DNA of 29,872 bases. Source: JAZLFH01 sp045615705 (lineage in GTDB: Bacteria; Bacillota; Clostridia; UMGS1883). Within the stretch, counting starts at the first letter, position 1. Each line of letters begins with the position of its first letter. The stretch spans positions 1 through 29,872 of the forward strand of contig JAZLFH010000040.1 in NCBI GenBank assembly GCA_045615705.1, in the 5' to 3' direction. Below the pieces are notes generated by a model. That model had not been told where the DNA came from. It did no database searches and saw nothing but the letters and a program-made list of their open reading frames with translations. Positions 1 to 7,285 of the stretch are shown here, in pieces. A program made the position numbers and the translations under genes.

Positions 1-614
1 TAGGCGTTGCCCCGGTCGGCTGTTCGGTTTTTGCGTACAACTACTTTAACTGTGATATGCAGGAGGCTTCCCACGGTCGTGCTCCGGCTGTTGCAACGGG
101 TATCAAAAGAGCACTTCCGGACAAAGTTGTATTTACCTATCAGGGCGATGGCGACCTTGCGGCAATAGGTACTGCCGAAACAGTTCACATTGCAACCCGT
201 GGTGAAAAAGTTACTACAATATTTATAAATAACGCTATCTACGGTATGACCGGCGGTCAGATGGCTCCCACCACTCTTCCCGGTCAGGTTACACAGACTA
301 CACCTTACGGCAGAGATGTTAACATTGCAGGCTATCCCATCAAAGTCAGCGAAATGCTCTCTCAACTTGACGGTGTAGCATACATCGAGCGTGTTGCGGT
401 AAATAACATTAAAAACATCAAGAACGCAAAAGCCGCAATCAAAAAGGCTTTTGAGTATCAACTTGAAGGAAAGGGCTTCTCTTTGGTTGAGGTTGTTGCA
501 ACCTGCCCGACAAACTGGGGACTTTCTCCTATCGAAGCAAACAAGTGGATGGAAGAAAATATGCTTCCTTATTATCCCTTAGGTGTATATAAAGACAAAG
601 GAGGGGAAAAATAA
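1..614 (+). CDS. 2-oxoacid:ferredoxin oxidoreductase, beta (TPP-binding) subunit, 5' partial
   Basis: This is the C-terminal part of the thiamine-diphosphate-binding subunit of a 2-oxoacid (2-oxoglutarate or branched-chain) ferredoxin oxidoreductase, which oxidatively decarboxylates a 2-oxoacid to its acyl-CoA and reduces ferredoxin in the cytoplasm. The reading frame is open to the window edge; bases 1-2 complete a codon that begins outside. The fragment shows the TPP/Mg signature GDGD (fragment residues 48-51) followed by the paired Asn (76-77), then YGMTGGQ and PTT, as in the KorB/VorA group. It ends with TAA overlapping the ATG of the gamma subunit by one base, which indicates translational coupling. 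The alpha and ferredoxin-like subunits are expected just upstream. The substrate cannot be settled from this piece, so no symbol is given. Confidence 0.9.
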   Translation, partial: GVAPVGCSVFAYNYFNCDMQEASHGRAPAVATGIKRALPDKVVFTYQGDGDLAAIGTAETVHIATRGEKVTTIFINNAIYGMTGGQMAPTTLPGQVTQTTPYGRDVNIAGYPIKVSEMLSQLDGVAYIERVAVNNIKNIKNAKAAIKKAFEYQLEGKGFSLVEVVATCPTNWGLSPIEANKWMEENMLPYYPLGVYKDKGGEK

Positions 615-1144
615 TGACACATGAGATAATTATGGCAGGTTTCGGCGGACAGGGAATTCTTTTTGCAGGCAAACTTTTGGCATATTGCGGAATGGTTGAA
701 AACAAAGAACTTTCCTGGCTTCCGTCATACGGTCCCGAGATGCGTGGCGGAACTTGCAACTGCCATGTAATTTTATCCGATGAGCCTGTCAGTTCTCCGT
801 TTATAACAGAGCCGAGTGTTTTGATGGCGATGAATTTGCCCTCACTTGACAAGTTTGAACAAACGGTTAAAAGCGGCGGAATCATTATTTATGACTCCTC
901 GTTAATAAACCGTGATGTACAAAGAACGGATGTTAAGGTTGTAAAACTTCCCGCAACCAAAATAGCAGACGAAAAAGGCGTTAAGACTTTGGCTAATATG
1001 ATTTTGGTCGGTGCTTTGGCAAGAGAAACAGGACTTTCGTTTGAAACCTTGGAAAAGGCTCTTAAAAAGACTGTCCCCCCTTCAAAGGCAGCACTTTTTG
1101 ACAGCAACTTGCAGGCACTTAAATCAGGATACGAAGCACAATAA
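614..1144 (+). CDS. 2-oxoacid:ferredoxin oxidoreductase, gamma subunit
   Basis: A 176-residue protein of the pyruvate/ketoisovalerate oxidoreductase gamma family, the small catalytic-domain subunit that completes the multi-subunit 2-oxoacid:ferredoxin oxidoreductase. The N-terminal glycine-rich motif GFGGQG (residues 9-14) and the SYGPEMRGGT stretch near residue 40 are characteristic, and the length is normal for a separate gamma subunit. Its ATG overlaps the stop of the beta subunit, and an A/G-rich ribosome-binding site (GGAGGGG) lies just before it inside the beta gene. Together the two genes point to an obligate anaerobe that uses ferredoxin-linked oxoacid metabolism. Whether the complex acts on 2-oxoglutarate or on branched-chain oxoacids is not visible here. 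Confidence 0.92.
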   Translation: MTHEIIMAGFGGQGILFAGKLLAYCGMVENKELSWLPSYGPEMRGGTCNCHVILSDEPVSSPFITEPSVLMAMNLPSLDKFEQTVKSGGIIIYDSSLINRDVQRTDVKVVKLPATKIADEKGVKTLANMILVGALARETGLSFETLEKALKKTVPPSKAALFDSNLQALKSGYEAQ

Positions 1145-1161
1145 TTTTAAGAAGGTATTTT

Positions 1162-1989
1162 ATGTCAGAATGTACTCATGACTGCTCAACTTGTTCTGAA
1201 AATTGCTCCGAAAAGCAGTCAAAAGAAGATTTTATCGAAAAGACAAACGATTTTTCAAATGTCAAAAAAGTAATCGGGGTTGTCAGTGGTAAAGGCGGAG
1301 TGGGAAAAAGTTTGGTAACTTCTCTTCTTTCCGTTTTGATGCAGAGAAAAGGTTACAAAACCGCAATCCTCGATGCCGACATCACGGGTCCGTCAATTCC
1401 GAAAATGTTTGGGATAACCGAGCGTGCAAAAGGCTCGGAAATCGGCATTATTCCCGAGGAATCAAAACTCGGTACAAAAATTATGTCAACCAACCTTTTG
1501 CTTGAAAATGACACTGACCCGGTCGTATGGCGTGGTCCTGTAATTGCAGGAGCGGTTAAGCAGTTTTGGACGGAAACCGTCTGGGGCGATGTTGACTATA
1601 TGTTTGTTGATATGCCTCCCGGGACGGGTGATGTTCCTCTAACAGTATTTCAGTCGATTCCCGTTGATGCGATAGTAGTTGTTACGACACCGCAAACACT
1701 CGTTTCCATGATTGTTAAAAAGGCGGTTAAAATGGCAAATCTTTTAGACATTCCGATTATCGGAATAGTTGAAAATATGAGTTATTTTGTTTGCCCCGAT
1801 TGTAACAGTTGCCACCATATCTTCGGCGACAGCGATATTTTGTCTGTTGCAAAAGACACAGGCATTGAAATTTCGTGCGAAATTCCGATAGATAACAGGC
1901 TTGCAAACAGTTCGGACAAGGGAATGATTGAACTTTTTGAAGGTAATTGGCTTGATAGTCTTGCAGACAAAATTGAAGCAGAACTTTAA
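1162..1989 (+). CDS. Mrp/Nbp35-family P-loop ATPase, Fe-S cluster carrier
   Basis: A 275-residue cytoplasmic ATPase of the Mrp/ApbC/Nbp35 family, thought to bind and deliver Fe-S clusters to target proteins. The deviant Walker A GKGGVGKS is at residues 43-50, and the C-terminal third carries the CPDC pair that bridges a cluster between two subunits, followed by another Cys and two His. The N-terminus has a compact four-cysteine cluster (C4, C8, C11, C15; C-x3-C-x2-C-x3-C) ahead of the P-loop, resembling in principle, but not in spacing, the N-terminal ferredoxin-like site of Nbp35. It starts 17 bases after the oxidoreductase gamma gene with an AGAAGG ribosome-binding site, so it is probably the last gene of that operon, and a hairpin terminator follows. 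Supplying clusters to the ferredoxin-linked enzyme is a reasonable but unproven link. Confidence 0.9.
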   Translation: MSECTHDCSTCSENCSEKQSKEDFIEKTNDFSNVKKVIGVVSGKGGVGKSLVTSLLSVLMQRKGYKTAILDADITGPSIPKMFGITERAKGSEIGIIPEESKLGTKIMSTNLLLENDTDPVVWRGPVIAGAVKQFWTETVWGDVDYMFVDMPPGTGDVPLTVFQSIPVDAIVVVTTPQTLVSMIVKKAVKMANLLDIPIIGIVENMSYFVCPDCNSCHHIFGDSDILSVAKDTGIEISCEIPIDNRLANSSDKGMIELFEGNWLDSLADKIEAEL

Positions 1990-2030
1990 AACGCACAGAC
2001 TGTTATGAAAAGTTTTAGATTATCATAATG

Positions 2031-2061
2031 AAAAAACCCGCCAAAACGGTGGGTTTTTCTG
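2031..2061 (+). terminator. intrinsic terminator after the Mrp gene
   Basis: An A-run leads into the arms AAAAACCCGCC and GGTGGGTTTTT with one G-T pair and a four-base loop. The T-run closes the oxidoreductase-mrp transcription unit about 40 bases after the stop codon. Confidence 0.85.
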
Positions 2062-2114
2062 TATTTAAAAATGCAGAAGACTTTTAATTTCCTTTTGGGG
2101 AAGTTTTTTTCTTA

Positions 2115-2143
2115 TTGCATTTTTGTTGTCTGTGTGATACAAT
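2115..2143 (+). promoter_or_regulatory. sigma-A-type promoter of the secreted chagasin-like protein gene
   Basis: The -35 box TTGCAT (2115-2120) and the -10 box TACAAT (2138-2143) are separated by 17 bases. The start point would fall near 2150, giving a leader of about 15 bases that contains the GGGAGG ribosome-binding site of the ATG at 2166. This argues against the longer reading frame that begins at 2115. Confidence 0.7.
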
Positions 2144-2165
2144 AATCAAAAAGGGAGGTTTTATT

Positions 2166-3605
2166 ATGAAGTTACTTAAAAAAGCAAGCATCTTACTTGT
2201 TTTTTGTTTAGCAGTATCAACCTTGGCATTTGCAAGTGATGTAAATGTTACTTTTAACGGTGAACAGATGAGATTTGATGTTCCGCCGATGATAATGAAT
2301 GAACGAACCATGGTTCCCATGCGTGCCGTTTTTGAAACGCTGGATGCAAGTGTCACCTACACAAGCACCGGTGAGGGCGTGTTTGTTTCCGCAAGGAAAG
2401 GCCCTAACAGTATTTTGTTTGAAATAGAAAAAGATGTTATGTGGCTCAACGGCGAAGAAGTTAAGTTAGACGCTCCGCCGGTAATTATTGACGGAAGAAC
2501 TCTTATTCCGCTCCGTGCAGTTTCCGAATCCCTTGGATGTTTTGTCGATTGGGACGATACCGCACGCACGGCAATCATCATAAGAAAAGACGGTCAGTAC
2601 AAGATTAAATCGGGCAGAATAGATGAAGAAATTTATTCCGAAGACGGTACGCTTTTAATCAGTGTAAGTTGTGTTTATCCCATAATTTATGACTATGCGG
2701 ATAATCTCACTCTTTTTGAAAACGATTCATTTGTCGAATCGTTAAATAACGACTACAAATTAAAAGCAGAGGAACTCTTTAATTCCGCAAAGAACGATTA
2801 TGTTTCAGATGCACAAGAACTTTACCGTAACATGGGCGACACTTTCAGTCCGTTAGAGGTTAGTTTGACATACGATGTCAGCATTAACCGAAACGACCTT
2901 TTGTCCGTTACGACTTATCAGTACAGTTACCTCGGCGGACCGCATCCTAATACGGAAAGAGAGTCAAGAACTTTCCAGATGGTTTTGTGTAAAGAATTTT
3001 CGCTTTCCGATATATTGGGAAAAGAACAGGATGAAACAGACGAAATCGTAAAAGAAAAGTTTGAAAATCTTCTTTCTTCATACGGCGAATTTACGGACGA
3101 AACAAAAAAGGAAATAGATGAGAAAAAGAGAGATGCAAACTTCTATCTTACAAATGATTCACTTAACATATATTACAACCCTTACGAAATCGCACCGTAT
3201 GCCGTTGGCTCTCCCGAGGTTGTAATTGACTACGCAGACGGAAGCGATATAGCACTCGACCTTTCAAACTACGAGCAGGACGAAATAGTTTTTTCTCATG
3301 ACGGAAATCCCACAACGGGATTTACCTGGGAAATTTTTGACTGTGATGAGGACATCTTAAATGTAGATATAAACTATGTGCTGGACTTTTCCGATGAAAC
3401 CCCTCAGCCTGTCGGAAAAGGCGGAAGATTTGATTTTATGGTTACGGGGAAAACCGCCGGAAGAGGCACACTTACAATAGCGTATCTTCGTCCTTGGGAA
3501 AGCGTACAACCGCTTGAAAAATTTCAGTATGTTTTTGAAGTTTCCGAAAATAACAAAATAACACTTTTATCGGTGAGAAATTTAAGCGGAGCAATTTTAG
3601 AGTAG
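2166..3605 (+). CDS. Secreted protein: copper-amine-oxidase N-like domain + RsiV/PdaC-like domain + chagasin-like (I42) domain
   Basis: A 479-residue exported protein with three recognisable parts. Residues 1-23 are a signal peptide (KK, hydrophobic core, cut near AFA-S). Residues 26-140 are two copper-amine-oxidase N-terminal-like units, each with a PMRAV/PLRAV core; in clostridia these are common surface modules rather than enzymes. Residues about 150-360 resemble the DUF4163/DUF3298 pair of RsiV and PdaC (GGPHPN, YYNPYEIAPYAVGSPEV). Residues about 362-460 carry the three loops of chagasin/I42 cysteine-protease inhibitors: NPTTGFTW (381-388), GKGG (417-420) and LRPWE (441-445). The ATG at 2166 is chosen because of its GGGAGG ribosome-binding site and the promoter position. 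It stands alone between two terminators. Its target, if it is an inhibitor, is unknown. Confidence 0.85.
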   Translation: MKLLKKASILLVFCLAVSTLAFASDVNVTFNGEQMRFDVPPMIMNERTMVPMRAVFETLDASVTYTSTGEGVFVSARKGPNSILFEIEKDVMWLNGEEVKLDAPPVIIDGRTLIPLRAVSESLGCFVDWDDTARTAIIIRKDGQYKIKSGRIDEEIYSEDGTLLISVSCVYPIIYDYADNLTLFENDSFVESLNNDYKLKAEELFNSAKNDYVSDAQELYRNMGDTFSPLEVSLTYDVSINRNDLLSVTTYQYSYLGGPHPNTERESRTFQMVLCKEFSLSDILGKEQDETDEIVKEKFENLLSSYGEFTDETKKEIDEKKRDANFYLTNDSLNIYYNPYEIAPYAVGSPEVVIDYADGSDIALDLSNYEQDEIVFSHDGNPTTGFTWEIFDCDEDILNVDINYVLDFSDETPQPVGKGGRFDFMVTGKTAGRGTLTIAYLRPWESVQPLEKFQYVFEVSENNKITLLSVRNLSGAILE

Positions 3606-3606
3606 T

Positions 3607-3636
3607 ATAAAAAACACCCTTTTGGGTGTTTTTTAT
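3607..3636. terminator. bidirectional intrinsic terminator between converging genes
   Basis: A perfect 13-base inverted repeat (3607-3619 and 3624-3636, four-base loop TTTT) with A/T-runs on both sides ends the chagasin-like gene on the plus strand and addB on the minus strand. The addB stop codon (3633-3635) lies inside the right arm. Confidence 0.92.
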
Positions 3637-6600
3637 TTCTCCTTTTCTTTATTCATTTTATCCCAGAGTTCACTGTCTTTAAATGACGGGTTTTTATTTA
3701 TTCTGCATTTTTTCATGCCGGCATCAAACTGGCAAAGTGATAAAAACTCGCAATATTCACACGCTCCTTCTGTCGGAAACACATCAAAATTTCCGCTGAA
3801 AATCCCTTTTGAAAGTTCTCTTACGCACTTTTTTGTCCTTTCAAAAAGGTTTTGAAATTGCTCGTTTGTAATTGCGTTTTTGCCTTTTACCCCTTTATCC
3901 GTTACTGCCGCAGGGATAATGGGTAAATCTTTTGTGATGTCGTTGTCCATAGCGGTCAGTATTTTTTCGTCATTTAAAACAAGCCCGTCCATTTTAAGAG
4001 CGTTGTGCTTTTCTTTTTGATATTCCTCCTCGCTTGAATCAATATCAAGGCTTATAGACGGCGAGTCAAATCTGAAATACAACATTGCGGCAGGCTTATA
4101 GCCCTCATTTTCACAAAGCGTTGTCAAATAAACTGCCAATTGAAGGTTTAATCCAAAGTAAACTTCGCCCAAATCAAACTTTTTGTTTCCGCTTTTGTAG
4201 TCAACAATCCTTACAAATTCTCCCTCTTCGGTTTTCAGCCTGTCGGCTCGGTCAATTCTTCCCGAAAGGGTTATTTTTTTTCCGCCTACATTTACCGTAA
4301 GAGGCTTAAAATCGCCGTTGTTTGAAAACTCTATCTCGTAACCGAGCGGTTCAAACTGTCCTCTTTGTATATGCTCCAACAACAAAGAAGCACTTGAAAC
4401 AGCACAGTTTTTGAGCCTCATCAAAGTATATACAAGTCTGCTTGAATTTTTAAGAGCCTCCGAACTTATCCGGCTTGTAAAACTTTCAAACAGTTTTTCG
4501 GCTTTCTCCTTCATTTCCTCCTGAGTAATACTTTGCCAGGATTCTTTTGAAAGACCGATTTCTTTGCAAAGAGCGTCCGTAAAGTCGTGCAAAAAACTTC
4601 CGACATCGCTTTCTTTGAAATCAAAAACCTCTCTTGGCTTTAACCCCAGTACATATTTTGCAAAGTATGAAAACGGACATCTTCTGTAAGATTCGAGTCT
4701 TGAAACGCTTGTGTACAGTCCGTTTTTAAAGAGTTCCTCGCATATTTCTTCACTGATTTTTGCATCTGTCGTATCAATATTTTTCGCCTTATAAAAGTCA
4801 ATGAGTTTTTCTCTGTCTTCCTCTTCGTAGATGCTTAAAACCTCACGGAATGTGTGGTTTTCGCTGTCTTTTGACAAAAATCTGACCATGGTTTCAAGAG
4901 TTGCATCTTTGCCCGAAACATAATCAATGGGCAAAAGGTCTGTTTCTTCGTTTATCGGCTTTAATTTCTTAAAATTGTCAGTCAAAACCGACACCATAAC
5001 GGACTCACGAAGCGGTGAACCGTCCGAATTTGAAACGGGGTAACTCACATATAAAAACTCTTGTGCCGAGCAGAGTGCATTATACATCAAAAGTTCTTCG
5101 TTTTTCGCATTTTCACGGGAGGTCGGAGGCATATTTAAACCCGTTTTTTTGATGTCCTCTATATCAATATCATCAAAGATTCCTTCGCTTTGTGCGGTTT
5201 TGGGAAACGCTCCGTCATTTGCACCGATAATAAATACGGCTCTTGCATCACTGCCCTTTACCCTGTCAATGCTTCCTACGGTAACTGCGTTTTCAAAGTC
5301 GGGGATAATTCCCACTTCTTTTTCTGAAAGTCCGCTTTTAAAACATTCCAAAACCTCGCTTTTTGTAAGTGTTACATCATAAAACGCCGCAGAAAAAGAA
5401 TTTAAAGTTTCAATTAAAAGGTCATATACCCTTTTTTCGCTCTGTGAGAGCGACACCTCGCCTATATCAAGCAGAATTTGCACATCATTTTTGATTTTTT
5501 CTTCCATTTCGCTTTGAAAAATAAAATCATAAAACGCTTTTGCTATGTCTTGTCCTTTTCCGCCGTCTTTTAAATTTTTGTCAAGTTCCAAAAGCGGATT
5601 TATAAGTTTTTCTCTGATTTCTTTGAGTTTTTCGCTGTCCTCTTCACTCTTTTTTGAGTAGAGCGGTTTATACATTTTCTCCCGCTTTAAAAATCGTTCT
5701 TCGTCCTTCAAATCCCACGGTTTAACCCCTGTTTGAAGGCAAAAATTCTCAAAAAAGTCCGCATCTTCCATACTGATTTTTGAAAGACCGGTTTTTGCGT
5801 AAGAAACTACACTGTCAAGCGAAAAACCGCTTGTCAAAACTTCAATCGCACAAAGTAAAGCATACGCCGAAGAATGTGATGAAAGAGGGGTTTTCCTGTC
5901 TATAAAAATAGGTATGTTAAATCGGTCAAAAACCCGCTCCAAAAGGCTTTCGTACTCTCCGACATCACGGAGAATTACCGCAATTGACGAGTATTTGTAA
6001 CCTTTCTCACACACTAAATATGTTATTTCACGGCAAAGTGCTTCAACTTCAAAAAATCTGTCCTTTGCTCTGAAAAGTTTGATGTTTTCGGGCTTTTTTT
6101 CATAAGGAAGCGAATTTTTATCCGAAAGGACTTTTTCCATATACTTTATGTCCTCCTTGGAACTTTTCATTGCTCCTTCAATTTCCGTAATCGAGAAATC
6201 ACCTATTTTTAAAAGCCTTTTTAAAGTGTCGCTTGTTATCGAAAAGACTTCGCTTTCGCCCGTACAAAGAGAAATCGTAACAAAAACGCCTTTTTTACAC
6301 ATTGCTTCTATTACCGCATACTCCTGCGGTGTAAATGATGTAAACTGGTCAATGTAAACATTTTCGTAAATAAAGAGTCCCTCTTCTATGTTTTCTTTTA
6401 AAATTGTCAAATCGTCCTCTGTCGAAAGCATATTTTTACCCAAAAATTCATTGTATTCACGATAAATTAACTCACTGTCGGAAAGTTTCATTTTTAAGAT
6501 GGGATTTTCCACTTGCTCTTTTGCGTTTTTTAAATCAATGGGAGTTAAGGAATATCTTTTAAAGATTGAAATTAAATTTTGGCACAAAGAGGCGATTGAA

Positions 6601-6923
6601 TTTTTCTTTGCCGAACCTCCGAAAAGTGAGAGTTTATCTGCATTTTTCTTTGTCAGGTAGTCTAAAATCATAATCTGAGAAACACTGTCTATTCGGCTTC
6701 TTTCGTCCGTTTTTTTTGAGTTAATTCTGTAACAGAGCCTCTTAAAAGACAAAATTTCCGTGCCGCCCAACCCCGCATAGCCTAACTTCTCAATTACCTT
6801 TTTTTCCGCAGAAAACGAGAACTGCTCGGGAACTATGTAAAGAGAATTTTCCTTATTTTTTAATTCGTCCAATATAAAACATGTTTTTCCGCTTCCCGCT
6901 CTGCCTCGTATGATTCTAAGCAC
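3633..6923 (-). CDS. addB: AddB, helicase-nuclease subunit of the AddAB recombination complex
   Basis: AddB works with AddA to unwind and resect double-strand breaks up to Chi and prepare 3' ends for RecA. The 1096-residue product has a Walker A GRAGSGKT at residues 7-14. Its C-terminal RecB-type nuclease domain keeps the catalytic residues D891 (RIDR) and D908/K910 (VDYKSG). The four cysteines of the AddB Fe-S cluster are all present: C749, then C1055, C1058 and C1064. The chosen start is the GTG at 6923, preceded by GAGGTGAG at the right distance. A longer frame from a TTG at 6944 would begin inside the -10 box and is rejected. AddA, usually the next gene, is absent here because the gene ends in a terminator. 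Confidence 0.93.
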   Translation of the reverse strand: MLRIIRGRAGSGKTCFILDELKNKENSLYIVPEQFSFSAEKKVIEKLGYAGLGGTEILSFKRLCYRINSKKTDERSRIDSVSQIMILDYLTKKNADKLSLFGGSAKKNSIASLCQNLISIFKRYSLTPIDLKNAKEQVENPILKMKLSDSELIYREYNEFLGKNMLSTEDDLTILKENIEEGLFIYENVYIDQFTSFTPQEYAVIEAMCKKGVFVTISLCTGESEVFSITSDTLKRLLKIGDFSITEIEGAMKSSKEDIKYMEKVLSDKNSLPYEKKPENIKLFRAKDRFFEVEALCREITYLVCEKGYKYSSIAVILRDVGEYESLLERVFDRFNIPIFIDRKTPLSSHSSAYALLCAIEVLTSGFSLDSVVSYAKTGLSKISMEDADFFENFCLQTGVKPWDLKDEERFLKREKMYKPLYSKKSEEDSEKLKEIREKLINPLLELDKNLKDGGKGQDIAKAFYDFIFQSEMEEKIKNDVQILLDIGEVSLSQSEKRVYDLLIETLNSFSAAFYDVTLTKSEVLECFKSGLSEKEVGIIPDFENAVTVGSIDRVKGSDARAVFIIGANDGAFPKTAQSEGIFDDIDIEDIKKTGLNMPPTSRENAKNEELLMYNALCSAQEFLYVSYPVSNSDGSPLRESVMVSVLTDNFKKLKPINEETDLLPIDYVSGKDATLETMVRFLSKDSENHTFREVLSIYEEEDREKLIDFYKAKNIDTTDAKISEEICEELFKNGLYTSVSRLESYRRCPFSYFAKYVLGLKPREVFDFKESDVGSFLHDFTDALCKEIGLSKESWQSITQEEMKEKAEKLFESFTSRISSEALKNSSRLVYTLMRLKNCAVSSASLLLEHIQRGQFEPLGYEIEFSNNGDFKPLTVNVGGKKITLSGRIDRADRLKTEEGEFVRIVDYKSGNKKFDLGEVYFGLNLQLAVYLTTLCENEGYKPAAMLYFRFDSPSISLDIDSSEEEYQKEKHNALKMDGLVLNDEKILTAMDNDITKDLPIIPAAVTDKGVKGKNAITNEQFQNLFERTKKCVRELSKGIFSGNFDVFPTEGACEYCEFLSLCQFDAGMKKCRINKNPSFKDSELWDKMNKEKEK

Positions 6924-6943
6924 TTTTCTCACCTCTTTTTTCA

Positions 6944-6972
6944 ATTATACTATAAAAAATCTTGATAAACAA
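6944..6972 (-). promoter_or_regulatory. addB promoter
   Basis: On the minus strand TTGTTT (6972-6967) and a consensus TATAAT (6949-6944) are 17 bases apart. The start point near 6937 gives a very short leader consisting mainly of the ribosome-binding site. The -35 box touches that of the SRP RNA promoter on the other strand. Confidence 0.75.
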
Positions 6973-6990
6973 GAGTATTTGGTGTATAAT
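6962..6990 (+). promoter_or_regulatory. SRP RNA promoter
   Basis: TTGATA (6962-6967) and a consensus TATAAT (6985-6990) are separated by 17 bases, placing the start at about 6997, where the SRP RNA helix begins. Confidence 0.85.
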
Positions 6991-6996
6991 ATATAT

Positions 6997-7264
6997 GTCG
7001 TACAGCCGGGGAGTTAGCGGTGCCCTGCATCCGCAATCCGCTACAGCGGAGGTCATATCCCGTTTGAGGTGTGTTTTTTGTATGGCAGGCACTGATAAGT
7101 GATGTTGATTTTTGGGTCTCACGCAATGAGAGTGCGTGAATGTGTCAGGCGGGGAACCGAGCAGCAATAAGCGTTTTCTTCTTATGTGCCGTGAGGAAGC
7201 CTGAAAGGAGTCGGCTGTCAGGATACCGCGTATGATAACATAACGATTTCGGGATGTACGGCGT
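6997..7264 (+). ncRNA. ffs: signal recognition particle RNA, long (Bacillus-type, with Alu domain)
   Basis: About 268 bases without a convincing reading frame, preceded by a strong promoter and ended by a T-run (7264-7271). The 5' part carries the bacterial SRP Alu-domain sequence (GGGGAGTTAGCGGTGCCCTG, then CCGCAATCCGCT). The apical Ffh-binding hairpin is recognisable as TGTCAGGCGGGGAACCGAGC followed by AGC, with a GGAA tetraloop. The two ends pair: GTCGTAC at 6997-7003 with GTACGGC at 7256-7262. The RNA forms the scaffold of the SRP with Ffh and targets nascent membrane and secreted proteins. Its place directly upstream of dnaX is as in Bacillus. The ends are estimates from the promoter, the pairing and the T-run. 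Confidence 0.95.
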
Positions 7265-7285
7265 TTTTTTTGGGGAGGGATTTTT

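Noticed and set aside
6924..6944. Longer addB start at a TTG
   Set aside because: The codon overlaps the -10 box, so it would not be in the transcript; the GTG at 6923 has a strong GAGGTGAG site.
6916..7167. Minus-strand reading frame across the SRP RNA
   Set aside because: It overlaps a clear structured RNA and two promoters and has no protein-like composition.
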